NCBI GenBank assembly: GCA_025357945.1
Contig: JANYLJ010000011.1
Span: 62,001-126,000, forward strand
Length of the DNA: 64,000 nucleotides
Origin: Gemmatimonadota bacterium
Lineage (GTDB): Bacteria; Gemmatimonadota; Gemmatimonadetes; Gemmatimonadales; GWC2-71-9
Direction: 5' to 3'
This document shows positions 52,851 through 62,007 of the stretch, piece after piece (positions within the stretch are counted from its first letter, which is position 1; each line of letters opens with the position of its first letter). The notes under the pieces are model-generated. The model ran no database searches, was not told the origin of the DNA, and saw nothing but the letters and a program-made list of their open reading frames with translations. The position numbers and the translations under genes were made by a program.

Positions 52851-54073
52851 GCGAAACCCCCACGTACGCGCTCGGGAAAGGCGACCAGTTTCAAGCGCTC
52901 AGCGTGCTGATCGGCGTCAACTTCGTCGACATGCTGGGGTCACTTATCGTCATCCCGCTGTTGCCGTTTTACGCGTTGCGATTCGACGCAACGCCGGAAA
53001 TGGTTGGCTGGTTGATCGCGTCGTTCTCGGTTGCGCAACTGGTGGCGGCGCCCATCTGGGGTCGGGTATCGGATCGATACGGTCGTCGGCCGGCCCTCTT
53101 GATCGGGCTGTTCGGGTCGGCCGCGGCGTTCCTGGTCTTCGGCCTCGCGACCTCGCTCCCATTGCTGTTCCTGTCCCGGATCGTGCAGGGAATGGGCGGT
53201 GGCACCACTGGCGTTGCCCAAGCCTACGTATCGGACACGGTTGGCCGTGAGCATCGCGCGCGGGCGCTCGGCTGGTTGTCTGCCGCCACGAACGCGGGCG
53301 TGATCATCGGCCCCGGCATCGCCTCGCTGTCGGCGCATTGGGGGCGTCAGGCGCCGGGATTCGTGGCGTCAGGTCTGTGTTTCATCAATGTCATTGCTGC
53401 CTGGTTCTGGCTCCCCGAATCGCGGCCCGCCTCGGCGCGTAAGGCCCCGGCGCAGCGCAAGCCGGTGTGGCACGCGGCATGGACGGTCTTGTGGAACCCT
53501 GCGGGGCGCGCCGAACGGCTGATCTGGATCTATGGTGTGGGTATGCTGGCATTTACCCTGCTCACCAGCATCCTGGCATTGTGGCTGCACGCAAAGTTCA
53601 GCGTCAACGAGCGGACCATCGGGTACTTCTTCATGTACTACGGCCTCTTGTCGTTCGTGATGCGGTCGGTGTTCCTTGGCCCGGTGGTTGATCGGATCGG
53701 TGAGATCGGCGCCCTGCGCGTGGGAACGATCCTTCTCGCAGTGGGGATGCTCCTCTACCCGCTGGTGTCGACCGTCTGGATGATGGCGTTGGTGATCCCG
53801 TTCGTGCCGATCGGCACGGCGCTCATGTTTCCGACGGTCACCTCGCTACTGTCACACGCCGTCGACTCGGCCGAACTTGGCACGATGATGGGCGTGGCAC
53901 AGACGTTCGCCGGCATCGCGCGGGTGCTGGCGCCGATTGCCGGGACCATCGCGTTCCAGCGGCTGGGCATCAGTGCGCCGTTCATTGCCGGCGGCCTGAT
54001 CGTCCTGCTGGTGAGCTGGGCGACATTCCGCCACGTCCAGGCCGCGCCAGCCGTGGCCGAGTCCGCGGTCTGA
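52847..54073 (+). CDS. MFS transporter, TetA/drug-efflux-like
   Basis: 408 residues from the GTG at 52847, which overlaps the permease stop as GTGA; the long frame upstream is a shadow of the ABC genes. Twelve helices, with FVDMLGSLIVIPLLPFYA, the motif A loop GRVSDRYGRRPALLIGL, VQGMGGGTTGVAQAYVSDTV and GPGIASL, all typical of the DHA1 (TetA-like) branch. Being coupled to an ABC importer is unusual; it may export a carrier molecule or a surplus metal complex, but ordinary drug efflux remains possible. Confidence 0.85.
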   Translation: MSETPTYALGKGDQFQALSVLIGVNFVDMLGSLIVIPLLPFYALRFDATPEMVGWLIASFSVAQLVAAPIWGRVSDRYGRRPALLIGLFGSAAAFLVFGLATSLPLLFLSRIVQGMGGGTTGVAQAYVSDTVGREHRARALGWLSAATNAGVIIGPGIASLSAHWGRQAPGFVASGLCFINVIAAWFWLPESRPASARKAPAQRKPVWHAAWTVLWNPAGRAERLIWIYGVGMLAFTLLTSILALWLHAKFSVNERTIGYFFMYYGLLSFVMRSVFLGPVVDRIGEIGALRVGTILLAVGMLLYPLVSTVWMMALVIPFVPIGTALMFPTVTSLLSHAVDSAELGTMMGVAQTFAGIARVLAPIAGTIAFQRLGISAPFIAGGLIVLLVSWATFRHVQAAPAVAESAV

Positions 54074-54097
54074 TGGTCTCGGCGTTATCATCCCGGG

Positions 54098-55813
54098 ATG
54101 GTCATGATCCAGCTGCCTGACACCAGCGCCGGGTTTGCCGGCGCGACGTGGGAAACCCTCGCATCGTTCTACCGCGAAATGGACGCCGCGCCACTCGATG
54201 CCGCGACGCTCGAAGCGTGGCTGGCGCGCTGGTCGCGCCTGGACGAACTGGTGACCGAGGCAGCGTCGCTGGCGATGATCGCCTATACCAGCGACACCGC
54301 GAGCGCGGCGAAGAAGGCGGCGCACCTGCGATTCTCGACCGAGGTGTTGCCGCAGCTCGAGGCAGCCGAAGTCGCGCTGGCCAAGCGCTTTGTCGCGGTT
54401 GGCACCGACCGTCCCGAGCTGCAGACCACGCTCAAGCGCTTCCGTTGCGCCATCGCGATCTTTCGTGAGGCCAACGTGCCGCTGGTGTCCGAAGCGGAGG
54501 GGCTTGCGGCGCAGTATCAGCAGATCACCGGCTCGATGACGGCAGACTGGGGCGGTGAACGCGTCCCGCTCCCCAGGCTCTCGCCGTTCCTGAAGAGCCA
54601 TGATCGCGCCGTGCGGGAGTCGGCGTGGCGTGCCGCCAACCTGCCGTACCTGTCGGCACGCGATGCGCTCTCGGCGCTGTTCGACCGCATGGTGCAGCTG
54701 CGCCAGACGATGGCACGGAATGCGGATTTCGCCGATTACCGTGACTATGTGTTCGCCGCGAAGTGCCGATTCGACTACACGCCCGAAGACTGTACGCAGC
54801 TGCAGGGTGCCATTGAACAGAAGGTCGTACCGGCGATGCTGCGCGCACTGGAACATCGGCGTCAACGGCTCGGTCTGGCGCAGCTGCGGCCGTGGGACCT
54901 GGCCGTCGATCCCTGGCGCGCGACGTCGCCGGTGCCGTATCACGATGTCGCCGAACTGCAGGAAACGGCGGCGCGAATCTTCTCGGCGGTGAGCCCGGAT
55001 CTTGGTGGTCAGTTCCGCACCATGATGGCCGAGGGGCTGCTCGACCTCGAGTCGCGGCCCGGCAAGGCTCCCGGCGGATATTGCGACACGCTCCATGCGC
55101 GCGGTCGTCCGTTCGTGTTCATGAACGCGGCCGGCGTCGCCGAGGATGTCACGACGCTCCTGCACGAGGCGGGGCACTGCTTCCATGCGTTCGCCTCCCA
55201 CGCGCGACCGTTGATCTGGCAGCGGCATCCCGGTGCCGAGTCCGCCGAACTCGCGTCGATGTCGATGGAACTCCTCGCCTCGCCACATCTGGCCCGTCCG
55301 ACGGGCTACTACAGTGACGCCGACGCGCTCTCCACGCGTCTGGAGCACCTCAACGACACGTTGATCTCGCTGGCGCATATCGCGTCGGTCGACGCGTTCC
55401 AAAACTGGATCTACACCGACCCGGCCGGCGGCGACGGGGCGGCGCGCGACCAGGCGTGGCTGGCACTGCGCGAACGCTTCGAACCGGGGGTCGACTGGAG
55501 CGGCCTCACCGAGGAGCGCACGGCGCGCTGGTACCGCCAGCTGCACATCTTCCTCTACCCGTTCTACTACATCGAGTACGCCATCGCGCAGATCGGTGCG
55601 CTCCAGGTGTGGCGCAACGCCCGGCGCGACCCGGCCGGGGCCGTGGCCGCCTACCGCCGGTTCCTGGCCCTCGGCGCCACCCAGCCGCTGCCGGAGTTGT
55701 ATCGGGAGGCTGGCGTGGAGATGTCATTCGACGCCGGGTTGATCGGGGACCTGGTGGCGATGGTGGAGGAAGAAATGGCAGAATTGCGAGGCTTGCTGCA
55801 CAAGGTGGACTAG
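54098..55813 (+). CDS. M3 family oligoendopeptidase
   Basis: 571-residue zinc oligopeptidase without signal peptide, so cytoplasmic. The site is HEAGH at residues 356-360 ([12 protein letters not shown]) followed by the Glu in [14 protein letters not shown]; the upstream [21 protein letters not shown] forms the substrate cleft, and the C-terminal helix bundle has FHAF to [19 protein letters not shown], typical of PepF-type enzymes. It breaks down peptides of moderate length. TTATCATCC lies 4 nt before the ATG, another sign of a very short leader. Confidence 0.92.
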   Translation: MVMIQLPDTSAGFAGATWETLASFYREMDAAPLDAATLEAWLARWSRLDELVTEAASLAMIAYTSDTASAAKKAAHLRFSTEVLPQLEAAEVALAKRFVAVGTDRPELQTTLKRFRCAIAIFREANVPLVSEAEGLAAQYQQITGSMTADWGGERVPLPRLSPFLKSHDRAVRESAWRAANLPYLSARDALSALFDRMVQLRQTMARNADFADYRDYVFAAKCRFDYTPEDCTQLQGAIEQKVVPAMLRALEHRRQRLGLAQLRPWDLAVDPWRATSPVPYHDVAELQETAARIFSAVSPDLGGQFRTMMAEGLLDLESRPGKAPGGYCDTLHARGRPFVFMNAAGVAEDVTTLLHEAGHCFHAFASHARPLIWQRHPGAESAELASMSMELLASPHLARPTGYYSDADALSTRLEHLNDTLISLAHIASVDAFQNWIYTDPAGGDGAARDQAWLALRERFEPGVDWSGLTEERTARWYRQLHIFLYPFYYIEYAIAQIGALQVWRNARRDPAGAVAAYRRFLALGATQPLPELYREAGVEMSFDAGLIGDLVAMVEEEMAELRGLLHKVD

Positions 55814-55908
55814 GGGTCTCCAGGTTGCGCAGGCCGGGGCAGGGCGGCAGATTGCCAGCTTGTGCACCCGTGCCCAAGGGAGCGGGATTTCCCGGATCCG
55901 GAGAACGG

Positions 55909-56127
55909 ATGGCGAAGGAAGAAGGCATCGAGATGGAAGGCGTCGTCCAGGAAGTACTCCCGGACCGCAACTACCGTGTGCTCCTCGACAACAAGCACAC
56001 CATCCTCGCCTATGCCGCCGGAAAGATGTCCAAGTTCAAGATCCGCGTGCTCGAGGGCGACCGTGTGAGCGTGGTGCTCTCGCCGTATGATTTGACTCGC
56101 GGCCGCGTAGTGTATCGGCACAAGTAG
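55909..56127 (+). CDS. infA: Translation initiation factor IF-1
   Basis: 72 residues, the usual length of IF-1. The S1/OB fold is complete: [26 protein letters not shown], then [40 protein letters not shown], with the conserved KMxKxxIRxxxGDxVxVExSPYDLTKGRI pattern. GGAGAACGG just before the ATG serves as ribosome site. It stands alone here, not in a ribosomal protein operon. Confidence 0.97.
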   Translation: MAKEEGIEMEGVVQEVLPDRNYRVLLDNKHTILAYAAGKMSKFKIRVLEGDRVSVVLSPYDLTRGRVVYRHK

Positions 56128-56200
56128 GCCGACGTTTGCGGGTCGAGGGTTGGTGAGCCCGGCAGAATGATGTCTGCGGGGCTTCCGGCGTTTAACGCGT

Positions 56201-56234
56201 TTCGATCGGACGGGTGTCGCCCGGTCGGATCGAA
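56201..56234. other. Imperfect hairpin downstream of infA
   Basis: TTCGATC at 56201-56207 pairs fully with GATCGAA at 56228-56234; the inner part pairs with two mismatches around a TGTCG-type loop. No T tract follows. The 278-nt gap it stands in (56128-56405) holds no gene. It may end infA transcription or be part of a leader for the next gene. Confidence 0.35.
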
Positions 56235-56405
56235 CGGCCGTATGTTTGCAACTGAACTCGGCGTCAGGTGCCCACACCGGGAGTTGCCGTGGATCATCGT
56301 GGTATCTGCGAGGAGGGCCTTGGCCGCCGACGATCAGTTTGAGCGACGGGCACCTGCACGGACACCCTCGCCGCCAGCAGGATCGCGCCGCTGCAGCATG
56401 ATTCC

Positions 56406-56786
56406 ATGTCAGGCACACTCGACGAGGATCTCAACGTGGCATCCAAGACGCGCTTCTGGAATGCGGTGCTGGTGCTGTTATCCGCCGGCAATCTGGTATC
56501 AGTCTGGTTCGCGGCGCGATCGGGCGAGCCTTGGCATGCAACGATCCACGCCGCTTTAGCCCTGGGGTTCGGGCTGTGGGCGCAGGGCCGGATGCGGCGT
56601 GAGGAGGCACGGCCGCGTGCGGGCGCGCTGGACGAGGGGAGTGCGGTCGAGATCGCAGCGCTTGGGGACGAAGTCGGGGAAGTGCGACGCGAGTTGGACG
56701 AGATGCAAGAGCGGCTCGATTTCGCCGAGCGGTTGCTCACTCAAGCGCGTGAAGTAGACCGGCGTCCCGACCGCCGGGAGACCTAG
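56406..56786 (+). CDS. Small membrane protein with C-terminal coiled coil
   Basis: 126 residues from ATG; a GTG at 56436 has a better ribosome site (GAGG, 8 nt). Two hydrophobic helices (NAVLVLLSAGNLVSVWFAA; IHAALALGFGLWAQG) are followed by a charged helix with a heptad-like pattern (IAALGDEVGEVRRELDEMQERLDFAERLL), so a coiled coil on the cytoplasmic side is likely. The layout resembles a group of small proteins with a closing coiled coil found near PspC-like genes, but I do not recognise the family with certainty. Confidence 0.65.
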   Translation: MSGTLDEDLNVASKTRFWNAVLVLLSAGNLVSVWFAARSGEPWHATIHAALALGFGLWAQGRMRREEARPRAGALDEGSAVEIAALGDEVGEVRRELDEMQERLDFAERLLTQAREVDRRPDRRET

Positions 56787-56970
56787 CAGGGGATGCGCGC
56801 CGGATACGATACGCCTTACGAGTAAGCCACACGAGGCCATATTGGTGCGCGTTCGAGCAGCATTGTCGAGCGAGCAGACAGATGCGTTTGCAGTGGATTG
56901 CGTCGAGTACTCGCCTGGCCAATAGGTGCCGGGTGGATGATGCAACAGTGGAACATCCGCGACACTCCTA

Positions 56971-57018
56971 TTGCGCGATGCAGCGCTCGACATTACCGTC
57001 ATATGGTCATCCCATATG
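56971..57018 (+). promoter_or_regulatory. Promoter and operator of the PadR-ABC operon
   Basis: TTGCGC at 56971-56976, 17-nt spacer and TACCGT at 56994-56999 form a weak promoter. Directly after it, at 57000-57018, lies a perfect inverted repeat CATATGG, 5 nt, CCATATG, centred just downstream of the expected transcription start and 8 nt before the padR ATG. A 7-bp perfect palindrome in front of a PadR gene is the expected form of an autoregulatory site. Confidence 0.6.
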
Positions 57019-57025
57019 AGGGAAC

Positions 57026-57370
57026 ATGGCGGAGAAGTTGGACGTGAAGCAGGGCACGCTCGCCCTGATGATTCTCAGAACCCTCGAGGTCCTCGGACCG
57101 CTTCACGGCTACGGCGTCGCTCGCCGCATCGAGGAGACGAGCAAGAACCGCCTCACGCTCAACTATGGCACGCTGTACCCCGCGCTGCTCAAGCTCGAAC
57201 AGGAGGGATTCGTCACCGCGGAATGGCGCCAGTCCGAGAACAATCGTCGCGCGAAGTTCTATTCGCTCACTGCCGCGGGGCGCAAGCAGCTGGCGCGCGA
57301 AGCCCGTGAATGGCATCGGACCGCCGATCTGATCGCCGCCTTTCTCGCGCCGCGACGGGAGGCACCATGA
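57026..57370 (+). CDS. PadR-family transcriptional regulator
   Basis: 114 residues, a one-domain PadR protein: winged helix MAEKLDVKQGTLALMILRTLEVLGPLHGYGVARRIEET, NYGTLYPALLKLEQEGFV and the wing RRAKFYSLTAAGRKQL, then a dimerisation helix. Such regulators repress adjacent ABC permease genes and let go on binding drugs or small phenolic compounds. It is coupled by ATGA to the ABC permease gene downstream and stands behind a clear palindrome. Confidence 0.92.
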   Translation: MAEKLDVKQGTLALMILRTLEVLGPLHGYGVARRIEETSKNRLTLNYGTLYPALLKLEQEGFVTAEWRQSENNRRAKFYSLTAAGRKQLAREAREWHRTADLIAAFLAPRREAP

Positions 57371-60057
57371 GACACCTTCGGGCCGCGCTCGCGCGCATCG
57401 CTGGATTTTTCACCGGACACGGCGCCGACGACGATCTCCGCGAAGAGTTGCAAGCCCATCTCGACCTGGAGACAGCCGAGAACATCCGCCGTGGCATGGA
57501 TCCGGACGAGGCGCGCCGGCAGGCGCTTCTGGCGTCCGGCGGTCTCACCGTGGCCGTCGAGGCGGTCCGGGATCAGCGTGGACTGCCATGGATCGAAAGC
57601 GTTGCCGCCGACATCCGGTACGCCATGCGTGCGCTGCGACACAGCCCCGCGTTCACCACGGTGGTCGTGATTACCCTGGCGCTCGGCATCGGTGCCAACA
57701 CCGCGATCTTCAGCGTCGTCCACGGCGTGCTGCTCAAACCGCTGCCGCACCGTGACGGGGATCGGCTGCTCTACTTGCGGCAGTCGGTCGACGGACCAGG
57801 GGGAGCGAACGTCCTCTTCTCCGTTCCAGAGGTCCGCGATTTCCGCGAGGGCGCCAAATCGCTGGGCGGTATCGCGGAATACTCTCCATTCACGTTCACA
57901 CTGCAGGGTGTGAACGACGCCGTCCACATCAACGTGGGCCTCGTCACCGGCAATTTCTTCGCGGTCATGGGGCTCGCACCCGTGCTTGGCAGGCTCACGC
58001 GGCCAAGTGACGACGGACCCGGAGTACCGGCGGTGATGGTGCTAACCCACGAATACTGGATCAAGCGCTTCGGCGGAGATTCCAGCATCGTGGGCAAGCA
58101 AGTGAGAGTGGACGGCAAGTCGGTGACGGTGATCGGGGTGGTCCAGCCCGCGCCGTCCTACCCCGACCGTGTGGATGTGCTGACCAACATGGTGATCAGT
58201 CCGCACCACTTGAGCGCACTGATGGTGCAGAACCGCTCGCATCGCATGACCGAGATGGTCGCCCGGCTCGCACCCAGCGCCACGATGGAGCAAGCAATGG
58301 CCGAAGTCGCCGCGGTCCATGCCCGCATGCAGCGCGACTTCAAGGAAGCATACAATCCGGGATCCCATTATCGCGTCGCCGTCATCCCGTTCAAGGAAGT
58401 GCTGGGCGAACGCGCGCGGCTGACGCTCTGGTTGCTGATGGGCGCGGCGGCCTTCGTCCTGATCATTGCCGCCGCGAACGTTACCAACCTGACACTGATG
58501 CGCGGGGTTCGCCGCGAACACGAACTCGTGGTGCGCGCGGCCCTCGGCGCCGGCGTGCGGCGGCTGCGTCGATTGCTGCTGGTCGAGAATCTCGTGCTGA
58601 CGTTTGCGGGGGCGATCCTCGGCGTGATTATCGCAATGGGCGGCGTCGGGCTGCTCACCTCGCTCGCCGAGCGGTATTCGCCACGGGCGAACGAGATCCG
58701 TCTCGACGTCGCGGCCCTTGGGTTTACGCTTGCGCTTTCGGTTGCCGTCGCGCTGTTGCTTTCGTTCGCGGCGTCGCTGCCGGCGGAAGGGACGTTCGCC
58801 GCCGCGATCTCCGCGGGGGTACAGCGGATCAGCGGAAGCCTCAGGAAGCAGCGCCTGCAGCGCGGACTCGTCGTCGCGCAGATCGCGGTGTCGGTCGTGC
58901 TGCTGTCGGGTGCCGGATTGCTCACCCGCACCATGATTCGGCTATCCGATGTGCACACCGGGCTCAAGACCGAGGAAGTGCTGACGATGCCGGTACCGCT
59001 GTTTGTGCTTACCGGGGGGTTCGACCCCAAGGCGGACGTCGCGGCCAAGGAGCAGTACGATCGCATGCGGCGCGAGATCCGGGTACTTCCTGGTGTCATT
59101 GACGTGGGCGTCGGCTCCACCATGCCGCTCCGTAGCTCGGAGATACTGTTCGAGATGAAGGCCGAAGGCAAACCGCTGGCCGTGGGCGAGGCGATACCGC
59201 GCGCCGACGTCCGAACCGCCAGCCCCGAGTACTTCCACGCGGCAGGGATTCCTCTGCTCAAAGGGCGGCAATTCTACGCGACCGATCGGGAGGGCTCGGG
59301 CAGGGTCGTGATCATCAACCAGACGCTCGCCGACAAGTTCTTCCCCGGCGAGGACCCGCTTGGGAAACGGATCGCCTGGACCGGCGAAGTGCTCAAGTTC
59401 ACCCCGTTCAGCGGTGAGTGGCGCACAATCGTCGGCGTTGTCGGCAATACCCAGGATGGCGGCCTGGACGCGGCGCCCCGACCGGCAGTGTTCATGCCGT
59501 TTGCGCAGGAGATAGCGGTTTTCGGAGGGATGGTAATCCGCGCCGACAGCAACGTTGCCGGCCTGGTTGCCGCGGCGACGCGCGTTGTGCGGCGCATTGC
59601 GCCAACGACGCCGATCGAGAACGTGCTGACCGTAGCGCAGATCAAGGATCAGAGTGTCGCGCCCCGGCGACTGAACGCCGCACTCATCGCATTGTTCGGC
59701 ATCCTGGCGGTGATCATCGCGGCGGTGGGGATCGCCGGCGTGCTGACGTTCTCGGTCAGCACACGCACCAACGAAATCGGCATCCGCATGAGCCTGGGGG
59801 CCAACAGCGGCATGGTGCAGCGGATGATCCTGAGGGAAGGGGGCGTGCTGCTGGTGATCGGCCTGGTGCTGGGCGTTGTCGGCGCCTTCTTCGCCGGCGG
59901 CGTCATCCGGGGGCTTCTGTTCGGCGTCGCGCCGCACGATCCGATCACACTGATCGGTGTGGCGGTGATGATGGCGGCGATCGGGATCGGCGCGTGCTGG
60001 ATTCCGGCGCTTCGCGCGGCGCGGATCGACCCGGCAATCACGATGCGTGCGGCGTAG
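57367..60057 (+). CDS. ABC permease of the ADOP (Acidobacterial duplicated orphan permease) type
   Basis: 896 residues from the ATG at 57367. An N-terminal cytoplasmic segment with DDDLREELQAHLDLETAENIRRGMDPDEARRQAL is the mark of the ADOP family. Two MacB-like halves follow, each with a periplasmic core domain, FtsX-type helices (ALGIGANTAIFSVVHGVLLKPL in the first; LFGILAVIIAAVGIAGVLTFSV and GIRMSLGA in the second). No ATPase is encoded next to it, as usual for these orphan permeases. Regulated by the coupled PadR protein. Export or mechanotransmission roles are guessed from MacB. Confidence 0.92.
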   Translation: MRHLRAALARIAGFFTGHGADDDLREELQAHLDLETAENIRRGMDPDEARRQALLASGGLTVAVEAVRDQRGLPWIESVAADIRYAMRALRHSPAFTTVVVITLALGIGANTAIFSVVHGVLLKPLPHRDGDRLLYLRQSVDGPGGANVLFSVPEVRDFREGAKSLGGIAEYSPFTFTLQGVNDAVHINVGLVTGNFFAVMGLAPVLGRLTRPSDDGPGVPAVMVLTHEYWIKRFGGDSSIVGKQVRVDGKSVTVIGVVQPAPSYPDRVDVLTNMVISPHHLSALMVQNRSHRMTEMVARLAPSATMEQAMAEVAAVHARMQRDFKEAYNPGSHYRVAVIPFKEVLGERARLTLWLLMGAAAFVLIIAAANVTNLTLMRGVRREHELVVRAALGAGVRRLRRLLLVENLVLTFAGAILGVIIAMGGVGLLTSLAERYSPRANEIRLDVAALGFTLALSVAVALLLSFAASLPAEGTFAAAISAGVQRISGSLRKQRLQRGLVVAQIAVSVVLLSGAGLLTRTMIRLSDVHTGLKTEEVLTMPVPLFVLTGGFDPKADVAAKEQYDRMRREIRVLPGVIDVGVGSTMPLRSSEILFEMKAEGKPLAVGEAIPRADVRTASPEYFHAAGIPLLKGRQFYATDREGSGRVVIINQTLADKFFPGEDPLGKRIAWTGEVLKFTPFSGEWRTIVGVVGNTQDGGLDAAPRPAVFMPFAQEIAVFGGMVIRADSNVAGLVAAATRVVRRIAPTTPIENVLTVAQIKDQSVAPRRLNAALIALFGILAVIIAAVGIAGVLTFSVSTRTNEIGIRMSLGANSGMVQRMILREGGVLLVIGLVLGVVGAFFAGGVIRGLLFGVAPHDPITLIGVAVMMAAIGIGACWIPALRAARIDPAITMRAA

Positions 60058-60085
60058 CAGAATGACGGGCGCGGGGAGAGACGAC

Positions 60086-60406
60086 ATGAGCGCTATCAAA
60101 GCGACAGCGCGCCGAGCAGGAGCACTGTACTTCTTGCTCATGATCGTGGGACTCGTCGACATGTTCGGCTTTTCCGGCTTCATTGTTCCCGGGGATGCCA
60201 CAGCGACGGCCCGCAACATCATTGCAGCCGAGCTGACCTACCGCATTGGCATGCTGACTGACTGTGTCACTCTCCTCCTCTTCATCTTCCTGGTTGTGAG
60301 CCTGTACCACCTGCTCAAAGGCGTCGACAAGTGGCACGCCCCACTCCTTCATCTCGTAGCGTCGTATGGATCGCGGTTGACAACTTGGGCGTCTGGCGTC
60401 ACGTGA
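60086..60406 (+). pseudogene. Truncated DUF4386 membrane protein (first copy)
   Basis: The 106 codons start like a full DUF4386 protein (RRAGALYFLLMIVGLVDMFG, VPGDATATARNIIAAELTYRIGM, LYHLLKGVDKWHAPLLH) with two of the family's five or six helices, then turn into unrelated sequence and stop. The second copy downstream shows that the missing part should encode about 130 more residues. It follows the ABC permease gene by 28 nt. A short functional protein cannot be excluded, but truncation is the simplest reading. Confidence 0.65.
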
Positions 60407-60506
60407 AACCTCCGGCCGAGTGTCCACACGAGCACATTGACTCGTCTAGCGAAGCATTCACACATCGTCGGCCGTATCTCAGGCGAAACGCTCACAGCGA
60501 GGACGC

Positions 60507-61235
60507 ATGAAGTTCGCCAAGAACCCCGGCAGAGTCGCAGGGTTACTGTATGTACTCACGTCAATCGTTGGCTTCCTCGCGATGGGCTATGTCCCGAAGC
60601 ACCTGATCGTTGACGGAAACGCCACGGCAACGGTCAGCAACATCGCGGCCCACGAGATGCTCTTTCGCCTCGGCATCGCGGGCGAGCTGATCGGCCAGGC
60701 CGGATTTATTTTCGTGGCCCTGGCGTTATACGATCTTCTGAAGGGCGTCAACCGGCGGCAGGCCACGCTCATGGTGACATAGATTGTGGTCTCGATTCCG
60801 ATCGCCTTGCTGAATGAGCTGAACGCAGTTGCTGTCCTCGCCCTCGTGCGCGGGGCTGATTTCCTGTCCGTGGTCGCGAAGCCTCAGCGCGATGCTTTGG
60901 CGCTGCTGTTCATCGATCTGCACGGTCACGGATTTGGTATCGCCGAGATGTTCTGGGGTCTTTGGCTCTTTCCGCTCGCGCTGCTCGTGTACCGGTCGCG
61001 ATTCCTGCCGCGTTTCCTGGGCATCTGGCTCGCCATCGCGGGCGTCGCGTGGGTGATTTTGAGCCTGACGGGTGTCCTGTTACCGCAATACGAGGACAAA
61101 GTGTACACGCTCGCTCAGCCCGCTTTCTTCGGGGAGATTGCGTTCATGCTGTGGCTCGTGATTCGGGGCGCGAAGCCCGCAGCGGACGCCACGAGCTCAC
61201 CGTTGGCGGCGGCCGCAGAAGCGCAGCGTCGTTAG
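60507..61235 (+). pseudogene. DUF4386 membrane protein interrupted by an in-frame amber codon
   Basis: Two open segments, 60507-60782 and 60786-61235, are in the same frame and separated only by a single TAG at 60780-60782. Joined, they give about 242 residues, the usual DUF4386 length, with continuous family features: RVAGLLYVLTSIVGFLAMGY, VDGNATATVSNIAAHEMLFRLGI, ALYDLLKGVNRRQATLM before the stop and VVSIPIALLNELNAVAVLAL, GFGIAEMFWGLWLFPLALLV after. A single change from TTG (Leu) to TAG would explain it. Alternatives are a sequencing error, suppression of the stop, or restart at 60786. DUF4386 function is unknown. Confidence 0.8.
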
Positions 61236-61262
61236 GCGTCTGGATTCTTGAGGAGTTCTTCC

Positions 61263-61475
61263 ATGATCCCGAAATGGTTTGCAGTGATGTGCCTCCTCGC
61301 CATCTACCCTGTAGTGGCCACGGCCCAGGCGCACCAGCTCGTGGATGTCGGAGGGCACCGTCTCGATCTTTTGCGGGCGGGCAGTGGCGCGCCGTCCGCT
61401 ATATTTCAAGCACCCTTGAGTTGGAGTCACCCGTGTTTTTCCAGAAATCCAAACCCGCCGCCTGCATCGCATTGA
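61263..61475 (+). pseudogene. Truncated secreted alpha/beta hydrolase
   Basis: The start is intact: GAGGAG, 7 nt, ATG, then signal peptide MIPKWFAVMCLLAIYPVVATAQ and the first strand of an alpha/beta hydrolase (HQLVDVGGHRLDLLRAGSGAP). After about 45 residues similarity to that fold ends and the frame stops at 71 codons, with no nucleophile motif. Probably a 5' remnant left by a deletion or insertion. It follows the broken DUF4386 genes, in line with a locally decaying region. Confidence 0.55.
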
Positions 61476-62007
61476 CGCTCTGTCCCACTGTCGCGCTCCT
61501 GGATGACAAGAGCCATCAGGCGCACGTCCACGTTGACGAGGCTGACCAGGTCGCGCCACTTCTTGGCCAAACGTGGTCCTCTGTCATGACGTTCAGCGCC
61601 CGGGTTTTCGCCGACGATGGGTGGTGGGCTACTGAGCTAACCCGGCAAGCAGCCCGTCGATGGCTAACTGAGATGCCCTTCCCGCAGAGTATCATGTCGC
61701 GTGCCGGATCCGAAGACATGCTACCAGCAGCTTCATCGACCGCGTCGTCCCCGCGCGATACTTTCGGAGCAGGCTGTCGCTGATCCCGGACTCCTCGGCG
61801 AGTTCTTGTAGATTGGCGTTGGCGAGACGCGGGAGGTACACGACGTCCCACGCGGACCGCCGCCAGCTGCCGCGATCGGCAAACGCTGGCGCCGTCCGCG
61901 CCCGGGCCTCCCACCGGGCGCTCAAGCAAGCTGATCAGGGGAAAATGTCCGAACTGATAGCGTACATTCGCAGTTAGCTTCAGCAGTCACGGACGAAGGA
62001 AGGGGTC
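61476..62007. other. Gene-poor stretch with a possible HTH remnant
   Basis: No convincing complete gene in about 530 nt. On the minus strand, 61692-61925 encodes 77 codons ending in LQELAEESGISDSLLRKYRAG, which reads like a helix-turn-helix motif of an Xre-type regulator, but with no family-like N-terminus; it may be a fragment. The last bases carry AAGGAAGGGGTC before the aminotransferase ATG. GC and codon usage look less regular than in neighbouring genes. Confidence 0.3.

Noticed and set aside
60407-61240. Integron attC-like sequence (GTCTAGC and GTTAGGC pieces near the DUF4386 genes)
   Set aside because: The inverse core has a mismatch, the core overlaps a stop codon, distances do not fit an attC site and no integrase is present.
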